A stretch of 64,000 nucleotides of DNA from Acidimicrobiia bacterium (GTDB lineage Bacteria; Acidobacteriota; Vicinamibacteria; Vicinamibacterales; SCN-69-37): positions 62,001 through 126,000 of the forward strand of contig VFZF01000005.1 in assembly GCA_016871335.1 (NCBI GenBank), written 5' to 3'. The position numbers and the translations under genes were made by a program. The notes below the pieces were generated by a model. That model was not told where the DNA came from. It saw only the letters and a program-made list of their open reading frames with translations, and ran no database searches. This document shows positions 20,050-28,751 of this stretch, in pieces. Position 1 is the stretch's first letter. Every line of letters begins with the position of its first letter.

Positions 20050-21072
20050 CTACTTCGGCCTGTTCCTGAAGTACCGCACCTGCCACTGCTGCACGGCGCG
20101 ACTGTGTTCGGCGAACGTGCTGGAGAACACGTGGGTGCCGTCATTGCGGCTGACGAAATAGAGGTATGTGTCGGCTGATGGCCGCACGGAGGCTTCAAGT
20201 GAGGCGCGGCCTGGTGACGCGATGGGACCTGGCGGCAGACCGGCATAGCGATAGGTGTTGTACGGCGAGTCGATGCGCATGTTCTCGCGCGTCAGGTTGC
20301 CGTTCCAGCGGTTCGCGAGACGCAGCGCGTAGATTACGGTCGGGTCGCACTGAAGCCCCATGTTGATGCGCAACCGGTTCTGATACACCGCGGAGACGAT
20401 CGGGCGCTCGGGCGGATGCGCGGTTTCCTTCTCCACCAGCGAGGCGATGGTCACGACCTCGCGGACCGATATGCCCCGCGCCGTCGCTGCGGCGCGAAGG
20501 TCGGCATCAAACGCGCGCAGGAAACCGGCGACCATCGCGTCCACCATCCCCTTGGCTCCGGCCGACCGCGGCAACTGATAGGTGTCGGGAAAGAGATAGC
20601 CCTCGAGTGAGCGGGCATCCGGGTCGATGCTCAGAATCCTCGAAGGATCGCGCGCTTCGATCAGGAACTCTTCAACGGTGCCGAGACCGGCGGCGGCGAA
20701 GACCTCCGCGGTGTCCCACATCGTGAGCCCCTCACGGAACGTCACCGCGCGCGTGTAGACATCGCCTTTGGCCAGACGCGCGACGACGTCGCCGGGCGTC
20801 GCTGGATCGGCAAACCGATATTCACCGGCCTTCAGCATCCGCTCCGATCCCGACATCCTCGCCGCGATTCGAAACGCCAGCGGATGCAGGATCACACCGG
20901 CATCGGCGAGCCGGTCAGCCATCGCCGCCACACTCGCCCCCTGCGGGATTTCGACAAACACCTCCGCGGCGTCGAACCCGCGATACGGTGGCTCGAGCTG
21001 GCGGTACGACCACCATGCCCCCGCAGCGCCCAACACACCGCACACGATCATTACAAGGAGCAGTTTCTTCAT
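20050..21072 (-). CDS. mltG: Endolytic transglycosylase MltG
   Basis: Cleaves nascent glycan strands at the inner membrane and so ends peptidoglycan polymerisation. The 340-residue protein has one N-terminal membrane anchor (LLLVMIVCGVLGAAGAWW), a LysM-like segment (VEIPQGASVAAMADRL) and the YceG domain with SLEGYLFPDTYQLP, the catalytic-Glu block ASLVEKETAHPPERP and GLPPGPIASPGRASLEA. It overlaps ruvX by ATGA; the mltG-ruvX pair is a common arrangement. Confidence 0.95.
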   Translation of the reverse strand: MKKLLLVMIVCGVLGAAGAWWSYRQLEPPYRGFDAAEVFVEIPQGASVAAMADRLADAGVILHPLAFRIAARMSGSERMLKAGEYRFADPATPGDVVARLAKGDVYTRAVTFREGLTMWDTAEVFAAAGLGTVEEFLIEARDPSRILSIDPDARSLEGYLFPDTYQLPRSAGAKGMVDAMVAGFLRAFDADLRAAATARGISVREVVTIASLVEKETAHPPERPIVSAVYQNRLRINMGLQCDPTVIYALRLANRWNGNLTRENMRIDSPYNTYRYAGLPPGPIASPGRASLEASVRPSADTYLYFVSRNDGTHVFSSTFAEHSRAVQQWQVRYFRNRPK

Positions 21073-21503
21073 CGCGGTCGATTATCCAGATAATCCTGAA
21101 GCAGGATCGATGCCGATTCGGCATCAATCAACGCCTTGCGCTTCTTCCAGTCCTTTTCGCGTCCGGCCAGCCGCGACTCGGCCTCCACACTGGTCAGACG
21201 TTCATCCTGTGTAGACACGGGCAACCCGGTCAGCTCCTCGAGCGCAGCCACAAACACGCGCACCTGCGGGGTCTGGTCCGTGTCCTCCCCATTGAGTCGC
21301 CGAGGCAGCCCGACGACGATGCCATCAAGATCGGGATCATCGGAGGCCCGCAGGGTCGCGACCACACGCGCGACCGCTGCCGCCGACTGCGCGGGGACAC
21401 CTGCGGCAGGAATCATCTGCCACGGCCGCGCCAGCGTTGCCGTGTAATCGGACAACGCGAGGCCAATCCGGCGCGAGCCGTAGTCGACTCCAAGGAAACG
21501 CAC
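21069..21503 (-). CDS. ruvX: Putative pre-16S rRNA nuclease / Holliday-junction resolvase-like (YqgF)
   Basis: 144 residues, RNase H-like fold. LGVDYGSRRIGLALSD carries the first Asp; GIVVGLPRRLNGEDT and DERLTSVEAE carry the other conserved acidic positions. YqgF matures the 5' end of 16S rRNA in E. coli. Start GTG at 21503. A minus-strand TACAAT (21510-21515) ends 6 nt before it, and that hexamer is partly made by the edge of the adjacent REP-like element. Confidence 0.94.
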   Translation of the reverse strand: MRFLGVDYGSRRIGLALSDYTATLARPWQMIPAAGVPAQSAAAVARVVATLRASDDPDLDGIVVGLPRRLNGEDTDQTPQVRVFVAALEELTGLPVSTQDERLTSVEAESRLAGREKDWKKRKALIDAESASILLQDYLDNRPR

Positions 21504-21513
21504 GTCGCTATTG

Positions 21514-21576
21514 TAGGGCGCGCTGGGTTTGAGCGCGCCGGGCTGGCGCGCTCAAGTTCAGCGCGCCCTACGTACG
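21514..21576. repeat. REP-like palindromic doublet (type A) in the ruvX / phosphatase divergent spacer
   Basis: Two stem-loops: TAGGGCGCGCT...GAGCGCGCC (about 21514-21539) and GGCGCGCTCAAG/TTCAGCGCGCC (21545-21567). They end GCCCTACGTACG. Its left edge overlaps the minus-strand -10 of ruvX, and its right edge abuts the plus-strand TAGAAT of the next gene. Confidence 0.85.
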
Positions 21577-21591
21577 GCTAGAATGTCCGCC

Positions 21592-23688
21592 ATGCGGAAA
21601 GCGGTTCTTGGTGCAGTCGTACTCGCCGTGGCCGGTGCAGCGGCCGGCGCGGGATGTGGCGGCCCGGCGGTGGCGCCGGATACGGGCAAGCCGAAGCTGG
21701 TCATCATCGGCTTCGATGGCATGGACCCGGACCTGGTGCGCGAGTACATCGCAGCGGGACAACTGCCCAACATCGCGCGTGTGATGAACGCCGGCGGACT
21801 CTATGACCTCGACACCACGGTGTCGCCCGAGTCGCCGACCGCGTGGGCCTCGTTTGCCACCGGCGTGAATCCTGGCAAACACAACATCTACGACTTCCTC
21901 GTGCGCGACACGCAGACGTATTTCCCCGACCTCGGCATGGTCACGCGCACACCGCCGACATTCCTCTGGAACTGGATCCCCACCTCACGCCCGAAAGTGA
22001 CGTCGCTGCGAGGCGGCACATCGTTCTGGGTCACGGCCGGCCAGGCCGGTGTGCGCAGCAGCATTCTCACCGTGCCGATTACGTTCCCCCCCGAGGAGGT
22101 CCCGAACGGCGAATTGTTGTCCGGCCTTCCCCTCCCGGACATTCGCGGGACGATGGGCACATTCAGTTATTACGCGACCGACCTGAGTCGCTTCGAGGAA
22201 GGCAGCACCGAGATGGGCGGCATCCTCCGTCGCCTCGCGTTTGAAGGTGATACCGCGCGCACCGTACTCGTCGGCCCGCCAAACCCCATCGTCCGCGCGC
22301 AACTGGCGGAGATTGACGCGAAACCCGCGCTGGCCGATGCCGACCGGACGAAAAAAGCCGAACTCGAGACGCGTGGCGACGTCACACTTCCGCTCACCAT
22401 CACCTGGACGAAGGGCCGCGGTGCGGCGGACATCGACATCGACGGGCAGAAGGTCACGCTCAAGGCCGGCGAATGGAGCAAGTGGGTCACCCTGAAGTTC
22501 AAGGTGAACCTCTTCATCACCGTGCACGGCATGACCCAGATTCATCTGATCAAGGCTGACGATGACGTGCAGCTGTATGTGGCGCCGGTGAACTGGAAGC
22601 CGGACGCAGCGCCCGTGCCGATGTCCTACCCGGCCAACTTTGCGGGCGACCTCTACAAGAAGCTCGGCCCCTTCCGTACCCTCGGTTGGGCCGAAGCCAC
22701 ATGGCCGCTCAACGAAGACCGCATGAGTGAAGCGACGTTTATGGACGACCTGTACCGCGCGTTCGACGACCGCGCCCAGGTCATCCTCAATCGTATGACG
22801 GCGGGCGCATGGGATCTGCTCATCGGCGTGATCGAATCCACAGATCGGGTGCAACACATGATGTGGCGCCATCGCGACACCGACCACCCGATGCACTCGG
22901 CCTCTGAGGCCGAACAATACGGGGACTCGATTCTCCGCATCTATCGGCGCTCCGATCAGTTCATCGGCGAAGTGCTCGATCAAATCGGACCCGACACGAC
23001 GCTCATGATCGTCTCCGACCATGGCTTCCATTCGTGGCGCAAGGCCGTCAATCTCAACAGCTGGCTCGTGCAGAACGGCTTCATGGTGCTCAAAGGGCAG
23101 ACGGCGTCACGGGACAAGACGCTTGAGGACCTCTTCAGCGGCGCCGAATTTTTCGAGCACGTCGACTGGTCGAAGACTCGGGCCTACGCCATGGGCCTCG
23201 GCCAGATCTACTTCAACCTGCGTGGCCGCGAAGGCCAGGGCATCGTCTCCACCGGCGACGAATACCGCACACTCTCCAACGACCTCGCCGCGCGGCTCAA
23301 GGCCGACCTGCGTGACCCCGACACGGGGGCGTCGATCGTGACCAACGTCTACAAGCGCGACGACGTGTACACCGGTGAATATCTGCACAACGCGTCGGAC
23401 CTGCAGGTCGGCTTTGCCGACGGCTATCGTGTGTCGTGGCAGACCACGCTTGGCGGCGCGCCGGCAGAGCTCGTCTACCCGAACATGAAGCGCTGGTCCG
23501 GCGACCACGGCGGCTACGACTTTGCCGACACTGCCGGTGTGCTCATCACCAATCGTCCGATTGCGACCGACGCCCATGGCCGCGCCAACATCATCGACAT
23601 CGCGCCCACCGTGCTCGGCTTCTACGGCGTGCCGGCGCCACAGACGATCGACGGACGGAATCTCTGGAAGCGCCCATCCCCCCAGTAG
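21592..23688 (+). CDS. Lipoprotein of the alkaline phosphatase superfamily (phosphodiesterase/nucleotide pyrophosphatase type)
   Basis: 698 residues from ATG at 21592, with a lipoprotein signal (LAVAGAAAGAGC, Cys in the lipobox). Metal-site motifs of the AP superfamily are in order: IIGFDGMDPDLV (first Asp), SPTAWASFATGVNPGKHN (nucleophile Thr/Ser region), MIVSDHGFHSWR (DH) and WSGDHGGYDF (second DH). The central insert (about 200-350) is beta-rich. Longer upstream reading runs through the REP-like element and is rejected; TAGAAT ends 7 nt before this ATG. Substrate unknown. It is probably anchored in the periplasm. Confidence 0.88.
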   Translation: MRKAVLGAVVLAVAGAAAGAGCGGPAVAPDTGKPKLVIIGFDGMDPDLVREYIAAGQLPNIARVMNAGGLYDLDTTVSPESPTAWASFATGVNPGKHNIYDFLVRDTQTYFPDLGMVTRTPPTFLWNWIPTSRPKVTSLRGGTSFWVTAGQAGVRSSILTVPITFPPEEVPNGELLSGLPLPDIRGTMGTFSYYATDLSRFEEGSTEMGGILRRLAFEGDTARTVLVGPPNPIVRAQLAEIDAKPALADADRTKKAELETRGDVTLPLTITWTKGRGAADIDIDGQKVTLKAGEWSKWVTLKFKVNLFITVHGMTQIHLIKADDDVQLYVAPVNWKPDAAPVPMSYPANFAGDLYKKLGPFRTLGWAEATWPLNEDRMSEATFMDDLYRAFDDRAQVILNRMTAGAWDLLIGVIESTDRVQHMMWRHRDTDHPMHSASEAEQYGDSILRIYRRSDQFIGEVLDQIGPDTTLMIVSDHGFHSWRKAVNLNSWLVQNGFMVLKGQTASRDKTLEDLFSGAEFFEHVDWSKTRAYAMGLGQIYFNLRGREGQGIVSTGDEYRTLSNDLAARLKADLRDPDTGASIVTNVYKRDDVYTGEYLHNASDLQVGFADGYRVSWQTTLGGAPAELVYPNMKRWSGDHGGYDFADTAGVLITNRPIATDAHGRANIIDIAPTVLGFYGVPAPQTIDGRNLWKRPSPQ

Positions 23689-23709
23689 CCCATCCACCCA
23701 GTTGCCCAT

Positions 23710-23715
23710 TAGACT
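23710..23715 (+). promoter_or_regulatory. -10 hexamer of the S41-like gene
   Basis: TAGACT ending 6 nt before the ATG at 23722. No Shine-Dalgarno sequence lies in the gap. The 33-bp spacer is otherwise CCCATCCACCC-type low-complexity DNA. Confidence 0.4.
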
Positions 23716-23721
23716 GTCGGT

Positions 23722-24906
23722 ATGACGTCCAAGTCCCGGTGGCTCCTGTTTCTGGTCTCGACCCCGCTGGTCGTGTTGGCGGCCGTCGGGGGGCTGCTCG
23801 GCGCGAAGGCCGGGGCCGACTCCCCCATCGAGACCCCGCAGAAGGCCATCACGCATCTGCGCGTCTTCGAGGACGTCGTCTCGCTCATCATGTCCAGTTA
23901 CGTCGAGACGGTGGATCCCGACAGGGTCATGGAAGGTGCGATGCGCGGCCTGGCCGACGGCCTCGACCCGATGAGCGCGTATCTGGCCGCCGACGAAGTC
24001 GCGATTGCGAAAAACGGCGCAGCCCTTTCGGCTGGTGACGTCGGGCTCGTCGTCTCCCGCCAGTTCTACTTGCGGATTGTCGGCGTCCGCGACGGTTCGC
24101 CGGCTCATCGCGCGGGACTTCGCACGAACGATTTCATCCGCGGCATCGACAACAAACCCACGCGTGAAGTGTCGGCCTTCACCGGGATGCGCCTGCTGCG
24201 CGGCGCACCTGGCACCACCGTCGAACTCACCGTCTTGCGCGGGAACGCGGCTGAGCCGCACGTGGTGACACTCACGCGCGAGGTGCCGAAGGTGCAGGCC
24301 GTCACGAGCACACGCCGCGCGGATGGCACGGCGGTGGTCCGCGTCACAAGTTTTGCAGCGGGCACGGCGGCCGCGTTGGGCACAACAATGGCGACGCTCC
24401 AGAAGGATCGCGTGTCGGGGGTGGTGCTTGATCTGCGTTCGACCGCTGATGGCCCGGTCAGCGAAGGCATCGCCGCTGCCAGACACTTTGTCAAAGACGG
24501 GGTGCTGGCCACCCGGTCAGAACGCGACAAGGCCCAGGACAAGACCAACGCCGCAGCCGGGGATGGCGGGGTCACGGTGCCGATCGTGTTGTTGGTTTCG
24601 AACGGCACCGCCGGCGCGGCCGAAGTCTTTGCCGCAGCGCTGAGCGGCAACACACGCGGCGACCTGGTTGGCGAGCCGACCGCAGGCCTGGCAGCGGAAC
24701 AGCGTCTCGTGGAGCTTCCCGAAGGCCGCGGCCTCTGGATGACGTACGCGCGGTACCTGGGGTCGGACGGCGAGCCCATTCATGGGCGGGGGCTGCGTCC
24801 GGCCGTTCCCGTGGAGTCGCCGAACGTCGGGTTCGATGACGCGCCTCCCACGACCGACGAGATGCTCGTCAAGGCCGTGGAACGCCTCAAGGCGCGCGCT
24901 CAATAA
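23722..24906 (+). CDS. S41 (C-terminal processing) peptidase homologue lacking catalytic Ser and Lys
   Basis: 394 residues. The order matches CtpA/CtpB: N-terminal membrane/signal segment (LLFLVSTPLVVLAAVGGLL), helical region with FEDVVSLIMSSYVETVDPDR, PDZ domain (about 105-180, VGVRDGSPAHRAGLRTNDFI) and S41 core. The catalytic block reads NGTAGAAEVFAAAL where active enzymes have GSASASE, so the nucleophile Ser is Gly. The Lys block reads GEPTAGLAAEQ instead of GEKTFGKGTVQ, so the general-base Lys is Leu; the final Gln is kept. The reading frame is intact and the fold seems preserved, so I regard it as a pseudo-protease, perhaps a scaffold or regulator. Confidence 0.88.
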   Translation: MTSKSRWLLFLVSTPLVVLAAVGGLLGAKAGADSPIETPQKAITHLRVFEDVVSLIMSSYVETVDPDRVMEGAMRGLADGLDPMSAYLAADEVAIAKNGAALSAGDVGLVVSRQFYLRIVGVRDGSPAHRAGLRTNDFIRGIDNKPTREVSAFTGMRLLRGAPGTTVELTVLRGNAAEPHVVTLTREVPKVQAVTSTRRADGTAVVRVTSFAAGTAAALGTTMATLQKDRVSGVVLDLRSTADGPVSEGIAAARHFVKDGVLATRSERDKAQDKTNAAAGDGGVTVPIVLLVSNGTAGAAEVFAAALSGNTRGDLVGEPTAGLAAEQRLVELPEGRGLWMTYARYLGSDGEPIHGRGLRPAVPVESPNVGFDDAPPTTDEMLVKAVERLKARAQ

Positions 24907-24915
24907 GAGGCCGCT

Positions 24916-25191
24916 GTGACCAAACAGGACCTGATCGCCAAACTCGCGGAAGACGTTGGTCTCACCAAAGTGACGGCCTGGGCGGCGCTGGAATCGGTCC
25001 TCGACGGCATCACCAAGTCGCTGAGGAAGGGCGACCCGGTCACCCTCGTCGGCTTCGGCACCTTCAAGACATCAGTCCGGCCCGGCCGTACGGGGCGGAA
25101 TCCGAGAACCGGAAAAGCCGTCACGATTCCCAGGCGGACGGTCGCCCGGTTCACGCCGGGCGCCACCTTAAAGAAGGCTCTGAAGGGGTAG
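24916..25191 (+). CDS. HU/IHF family DNA-binding protein
   Basis: 91-residue histone-like protein. It has the helical dimer core (TKQDLIAKLAEDVGLTKVTA) and the DNA-binding arm with the signature VTLVGFGTFKTSVRPGR, then GRNPRTGKAVTIPRRTVARF (the GRNPxTG motif with the intercalating Pro). Start GTG at 24916, nine bp after the S41-like gene. It is followed by tRNA-Val. Confidence 0.94.
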   Translation: MTKQDLIAKLAEDVGLTKVTAWAALESVLDGITKSLRKGDPVTLVGFGTFKTSVRPGRTGRNPRTGKAVTIPRRTVARFTPGATLKKALKG

Positions 25192-25197
25192 TCGGGT

Positions 25198-25203
25198 TAT
25201 ACT
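25198..25203 (+). promoter_or_regulatory. -10 hexamer of tRNA-Val
   Basis: TATACT 31 nt upstream of the mature tRNA 5' end. This fits a promoter with a short 5' leader removed by RNase P. Confidence 0.45.
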
Positions 25204-25234
25204 TTGGGTTCGCCTGTTGGCCCGCGAGGCTGTC

Positions 25235-25312
25235 TAGGCGCGTAGCTCAGCTGGTTAGAGCGCCTGCTTGACATGCAGGAGGTCGGCGGTTCGAGTCCGC
25301 CCGTGCCTACCA
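25235..25312 (+). tRNA. tRNA-Val (anticodon GAC)
   Basis: Full cloverleaf. Acceptor TAGGCGC pairs with GTGCCTA (one G-T). The D arm is AGCTC...GAGC, the anticodon stem CCTGC/GCAGG has loop TTGACAT giving anticodon GAC, and the T arm contains GGTTCGAGTCC. The CCA end is encoded. It reads GUC valine codons. Confidence 0.97.
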
Positions 25313-25421
25313 ACCTTCGCGGGTCGTTCGCGTCGCTCACCGCTTCGGTTGGCAGGCCGCGAAAGTTGTCGCGGCCAGACTGCGAGTGTAGCGAGCGCTC
25401 AGCGAAGGCGGACTGTCACCC
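25313..25421 (+). other. tRNA-Val to thrS spacer
   Basis: 109 bp with a possible repeat-derived stretch (GCGAGTGTAGCGAGCGCTCAG, then CGAAGGCGGAC). I see no T-box-like antiterminator and no strong terminator. thrS could be read from the tRNA promoter. Confidence 0.4.
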
Positions 25422-27392
25422 ATGTCTCAAGTCACAATCACCCTCCCCGACGGATCCGAGCGCGCCGTGGCGGCCGGCACAACCGTGTCTGCTTTCATGA
25501 ACGAAGCGCTGCCCGGCGGCGTGGTGCGCAAGGCGCTCGCCGCGTACGTGGACGACACGCTCGTGGACTTGAGCCATCCGCTCACGGCCAACACCCGCCT
25601 TCGCATCGTGACGCCCGACGGCCCGGATGCGCTCTACGTCTATCGGCATTCCACCGCCCATCTGCTGGCCGCGGCGGTGACACAACTGTTCCCCGAAGCG
25701 CAGTGCGGCATTGGTCCGCCCATCGAGGACGGTTTCTACTACGACTTCGTCGTCAACCGCCCCTTCCTTCCGGACGATCTCGAGAAGATCGAAAAGAAGA
25801 TGAAGGAGCTTGCGCAGCAGGACCTCATCTTCGAGCGTCAGATGTGGGACCGCGACGAGGCGGTCGAGTTCTTCAGGAAGCGTGGTGAGCCGCTGAAGGT
25901 GCAGCTCATCCAGGAGAAGACCAAAGGCCAGTCGCACGTGTCCTGTTACACCATCAAGGACCGCGAGACCTTCGTGGACTTCTGCGTCGGCCCGCACGTG
26001 CCGAGCACCGCGAAGCTCAAGGCGTTCAAGGTCCTGCATGCGTCGGCCGCGTATTGGAAGGGCGACGCGCAGGGCACGCCGATGCAGCGCATCTACGGGA
26101 CGGCGTTTTTCAAAGACGACGACCTGAAGCAGTACCTGACCCGCATCGAAGAAGCGAAGAAGCGCGACCACCGGAAGCTGGGCAAGGACCTCGGTCTTTT
26201 CAACTTCCACCAGTGGGCGCCTGGCGCGGCGTTCTGGCAGGGCAAAGGCACCTCGCTGTACAACACGCTCGCCAACTACATGCGCGAGGTGCTCTTCCCC
26301 GCCGGCTACACCGAGGTGAAGACACCGCTCATCTTCAACAAGGAATTGTGGGAAACGTCAGGTCATTGGGAGCACTACCGGGAGAACATGTTCCTGGTGG
26401 AGGAAAAGGGCTCGGAGGCGATTTCCGGGTCGACTGATGCCGAAAATCCCCTCCGAGCTCATATGGGCGTGAAGGCGATGAACTGCCCGGGCCACATGCT
26501 GATGTTCGGCATGGAGACCCGGTCGTATCGCGACCTTCCGCTGCGTCTGCACGAGCAGACCCCGCTCCATCGCAACGAAGCGTCCGGCGTGTTGTCAGGC
26601 CTCACGCGCGTGCGGCAGTTCTCGCAGGACGATGCGCATTGTTTTGTGATGGAGTCGCAGATCCGGTCGGAAGTCGAACACCTGATGGCGCTCGTGAAGC
26701 GCGTGTACGGCGACTTCGGCCTCGCGTTTGACGTGAAGTTGTCGACGCGGCCCGAAGAATTCCTGGGTGAAAAGGCGACCTGGGACCATGCCGAGACCGC
26801 GTTGAAGGCCGCGCTCGATGCGTCCGGCGTGCCGTACGCGGTCAACGAGGGTGACGGCGCGTTTTATGGTCCGAAGATCGACTTTGACGTGACGGACGCG
26901 ATTGGCCGCAAGTGGCAGTGCGCCACGGTCCAGCTCGACTATCAGCTGCCCCTACGGTTCGACCTCAAGTACATCGGGCCGGACAACCAGGAGCATCGGC
27001 CGGTGGTCATCCATCGGGCCATTTTCGGCAGCTTCGAGCGGTTCATCGGGGTGCTGATCGAGCACTATGCCGGGGCGTTCCCGCTGTGGCTGGCGCCGGT
27101 GCAGATTGCCGTATTGCCCTTGGCTGACCGGCATCTTGAATGGGGCCAGACGGTCCAGAATCGCCTGAAAGAGGCTGGATTCCGGGTGGAATTGGACGCC
27201 CGGGTCGAAAAAATCGGGTTCAAGATCCGGGAGGCCCAGCTGCAGAAGGTGCCCTACATGCTGGTGCTGGGTGACCGGGAGGTGGCCGAGGGTCAGGTGG
27301 CGGTCCGGAGCCGGTCCGGCGGAGACCTGGGGGCCAAGTCCCTGGATGAATTCGTGGCATCCGCCCAGTCCGAGGTCGCCGAACGCCGGTAG
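25422..27392 (+). CDS. thrS: Threonine-tRNA ligase
   Basis: Class II synthetase of 656 residues. It has an N-terminal TGS domain (VTITLPDGSERAVAAGTTV), the editing domain with its HRHSTAHLLAAAV-type His block (YRHSTAHLLAAAVTQLF) and CVGPHVPSTAKLKAF, then the catalytic core: motif 1 near YTEVKTPLIFNKELWETSGH, the zinc Cys in MNCPGHMLMF, motif 2 RNEASGVLSGLTRVRQFSQD, motif 3 in HRAIFGSFERFIGVLIE. The C-terminal anticodon-binding domain follows. It leads thrS-infC-rpmI-rplT, the order also known in E. coli. Confidence 0.98.
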   Translation: MSQVTITLPDGSERAVAAGTTVSAFMNEALPGGVVRKALAAYVDDTLVDLSHPLTANTRLRIVTPDGPDALYVYRHSTAHLLAAAVTQLFPEAQCGIGPPIEDGFYYDFVVNRPFLPDDLEKIEKKMKELAQQDLIFERQMWDRDEAVEFFRKRGEPLKVQLIQEKTKGQSHVSCYTIKDRETFVDFCVGPHVPSTAKLKAFKVLHASAAYWKGDAQGTPMQRIYGTAFFKDDDLKQYLTRIEEAKKRDHRKLGKDLGLFNFHQWAPGAAFWQGKGTSLYNTLANYMREVLFPAGYTEVKTPLIFNKELWETSGHWEHYRENMFLVEEKGSEAISGSTDAENPLRAHMGVKAMNCPGHMLMFGMETRSYRDLPLRLHEQTPLHRNEASGVLSGLTRVRQFSQDDAHCFVMESQIRSEVEHLMALVKRVYGDFGLAFDVKLSTRPEEFLGEKATWDHAETALKAALDASGVPYAVNEGDGAFYGPKIDFDVTDAIGRKWQCATVQLDYQLPLRFDLKYIGPDNQEHRPVVIHRAIFGSFERFIGVLIEHYAGAFPLWLAPVQIAVLPLADRHLEWGQTVQNRLKEAGFRVELDARVEKIGFKIREAQLQKVPYMLVLGDREVAEGQVAVRSRSGGDLGAKSLDEFVASAQSEVAERR

Positions 27393-27408
27393 ACCCGTTT
27401 CCGATGCT

Positions 27409-27414
27409 AAGATA
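27409..27414 (+). promoter_or_regulatory. Possible internal -10 upstream of infC
   Basis: TAAGAT between thrS and infC. A transcript from here would carry a leader of about 40 nt, longer than most in this window, containing the hairpin at 27428-27445. Confidence 0.35.
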
Positions 27415-27427
27415 GTCGGCTGTGACT

Positions 27428-27445
27428 GCTGGGGAAAGCTCCAGC
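27428..27445 (+). promoter_or_regulatory. Hairpin in the infC leader
   Basis: GCTGGGG / CTCCAGC stem (one G-U) with AAAG loop, ending 3 nt before AAAGGAG, the infC ribosome site. It could influence initiation of infC, whose start codon is already non-standard. Confidence 0.45.
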
Positions 27446-27461
27446 AATAAAGGAGTCTGTT

Positions 27462-28061
27462 ATCGCCTACGACCGAGGGCCGCGACGGGACGACCGCGTC
27501 CGCACCAATGAACGTATCCGGGTCCGCGAGATCCGGGTGATCGACGACAACGGGGAGCAGCTTGGCATCATGCCGCCGCCGCACGCGGTGGCATTGGCTC
27601 GGGGCAAGGGGCTCGACTTGGTTGAAATTTCACCGACGGCTGTTCCGCCGGTCTGCCGAATCATGGATTTCGGCAAGTACCAATACGAGCAGCAGAAGCG
27701 CACGCGCGCGGCGAAAAAGCACCAGAAGGTCATCGAGGTCAAGGAGATCAAGTTCCGGCCGAAGGTGGATGAACACGACTACGACTTCAAAAAGAAGCAC
27801 ATCGAGCGCTTCCTTGAAGACGGCGACAAGGTGAAGGCCACGATTTTTTTCCGTGGCAGAGAAATGGCGCATCCGGAAATCGGGCGCCGCATTCTGGAAC
27901 GGTTGTCGGGAGAGCTGGTTGACGTGGCGATTGTGGAATCGTCGCCCCAGAAGGAAGGCAACCAGATGCACATGATCCTGGCACCGAAGCCCGGGGTCAA
28001 ACGGCCGGCAGCGGCCAAACCGGTGGTGGTAGCACCGTCGGTCGGAGAGAGTCAGGGTTAG
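27462..28061 (+). CDS. infC: Translation initiation factor IF-3, apparent AUC start
   Basis: 199 residues. N-domain with [20 protein letters not shown] and [20 protein letters not shown], lysine-rich linker, C-domain with [20 protein letters not shown] and [14 protein letters not shown]. Ordinary start codons in this frame occur first at the GTG at 27537, which would cut off the conserved [11 protein letters not shown] block. The frame upstream has a stop at 27423 and no ATG, GTG or TTG. An ATC at 27462 sits 6 nt after AAAGGAG. IF-3 genes are known for AUU/AUC-type starts, which let IF-3 repress its own synthesis, so ATC is the likely start. Confidence 0.93.
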   Translation: MAYDRGPRRDDRVRTNERIRVREIRVIDDNGEQLGIMPPPHAVALARGKGLDLVEISPTAVPPVCRIMDFGKYQYEQQKRTRAAKKHQKVIEVKEIKFRPKVDEHDYDFKKKHIERFLEDGDKVKATIFFRGREMAHPEIGRRILERLSGELVDVAIVESSPQKEGNQMHMILAPKPGVKRPAAAKPVVVAPSVGESQG

Positions 28062-28071
28062 GGAGTAGACG

Positions 28072-28269
28072 ATGCCGAAGATCAAGACGCACCGGGGTGC
28101 GGCCAAACGTTTCAAGAAGACCGCCACGGGCAAGTTCACGAGGTCGAAGGCGTTCAAGCGCCACATCCTCACGAGCAAGACCACCAAGAGCAAGCGCCAG
28201 ATGCGCGGCAGTGAGGTCGTGAACCCGGCCGATGCCCCGCGTCTGAAGAAGATGCTCCCGTACGACTAA
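28072..28269 (+). CDS. rpmI: 50S ribosomal protein L35
   Basis: 65-residue basic protein with the L35 signature [20 protein letters not shown] and a conserved C-terminal LKKMLPYD. It lies 10 bp after infC in the thrS-infC-rpmI-rplT operon. Confidence 0.97.
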   Translation: MPKIKTHRGAAKRFKKTATGKFTRSKAFKRHILTSKTTKSKRQMRGSEVVNPADAPRLKKMLPYD

Positions 28270-28292
28270 GACACGAGAAAAAGGACCAGACC

Positions 28293-28682
28293 ATGCCACG
28301 CGTAAAGAGAGGAACCGTCCGCGCCGCCAAGCGCAAGAAGATGCTGAAGCTGGCGAAGGGCTTTTACCTCACAAAAAGCAAGCTCTATCGGTCAGCCAAG
28401 GAATCCGTCGACAAGGCGCTCAACTATGCGTTTGTCGGCCGTCGCCGCAAGAAGCGCGACTTCCGTCAGCTGTGGGTCGTCCGCATCAACGCCGCCGCGC
28501 GTCTGAACGGGCTCTCCTACGGCCGCCTGATCAACGGCCTCAAGGCCGCGAACATTGCGCTCGACCGCAAGAGCCTCGCGGAACTCGCCGTGAACCATCC
28601 CGAGGCGTTCGCGAAGGTGGCGGCCCAAGCCGCCGCTGCGGCGCCGGCGCCGACGAAGGCTGTCAGGTCAGCAACGGCCTGA
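28293..28682 (+). CDS. rplT: 50S ribosomal protein L20
   Basis: 129 residues. Typical L20 blocks are [40 protein letters not shown] and [20 protein letters not shown]. The last 17 residues are an Ala/Pro-rich tail ([18 protein letters not shown]) beyond the usual 118 or so. L20 also regulates this operon by binding the rpmI leader in other bacteria; no such structure is evident to me here. Confidence 0.97.
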   Translation: MPRVKRGTVRAAKRKKMLKLAKGFYLTKSKLYRSAKESVDKALNYAFVGRRRKKRDFRQLWVVRINAAARLNGLSYGRLINGLKAANIALDRKSLAELAVNHPEAFAKVAAQAAAAAPAPTKAVRSATA

Positions 28683-28715
28683 GACGGTCCAGGAGTCCTC
28701 GATTCAAGGTTCAAG

Positions 28716-28751
28716 GGTGCAGGGTCCTTCGGGGCCCTGCACCTTTTTTTT
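28716..28751 (+). terminator. Rho-independent terminator after rplT
   Basis: 12-bp stem GGTGCAGGGTCC / GGGCCCTGCACC (one T-G) with a TTCG loop, followed by eight T. It ends the thrS-infC-rpmI-rplT operon. Confidence 0.92.

Noticed and set aside
21529-21591. N-terminal extension of the alkaline-phosphatase-like lipoprotein from 21529
   Set aside because: The extra residues (WRAQVQRALRT) are translated REP-like DNA, and the lipoprotein signal begins at 21592.
25313-25421. T-box riboswitch upstream of thrS
   Set aside because: No T-box consensus (AGGGTGG-type) and no terminator/antiterminator pair found in the spacer.
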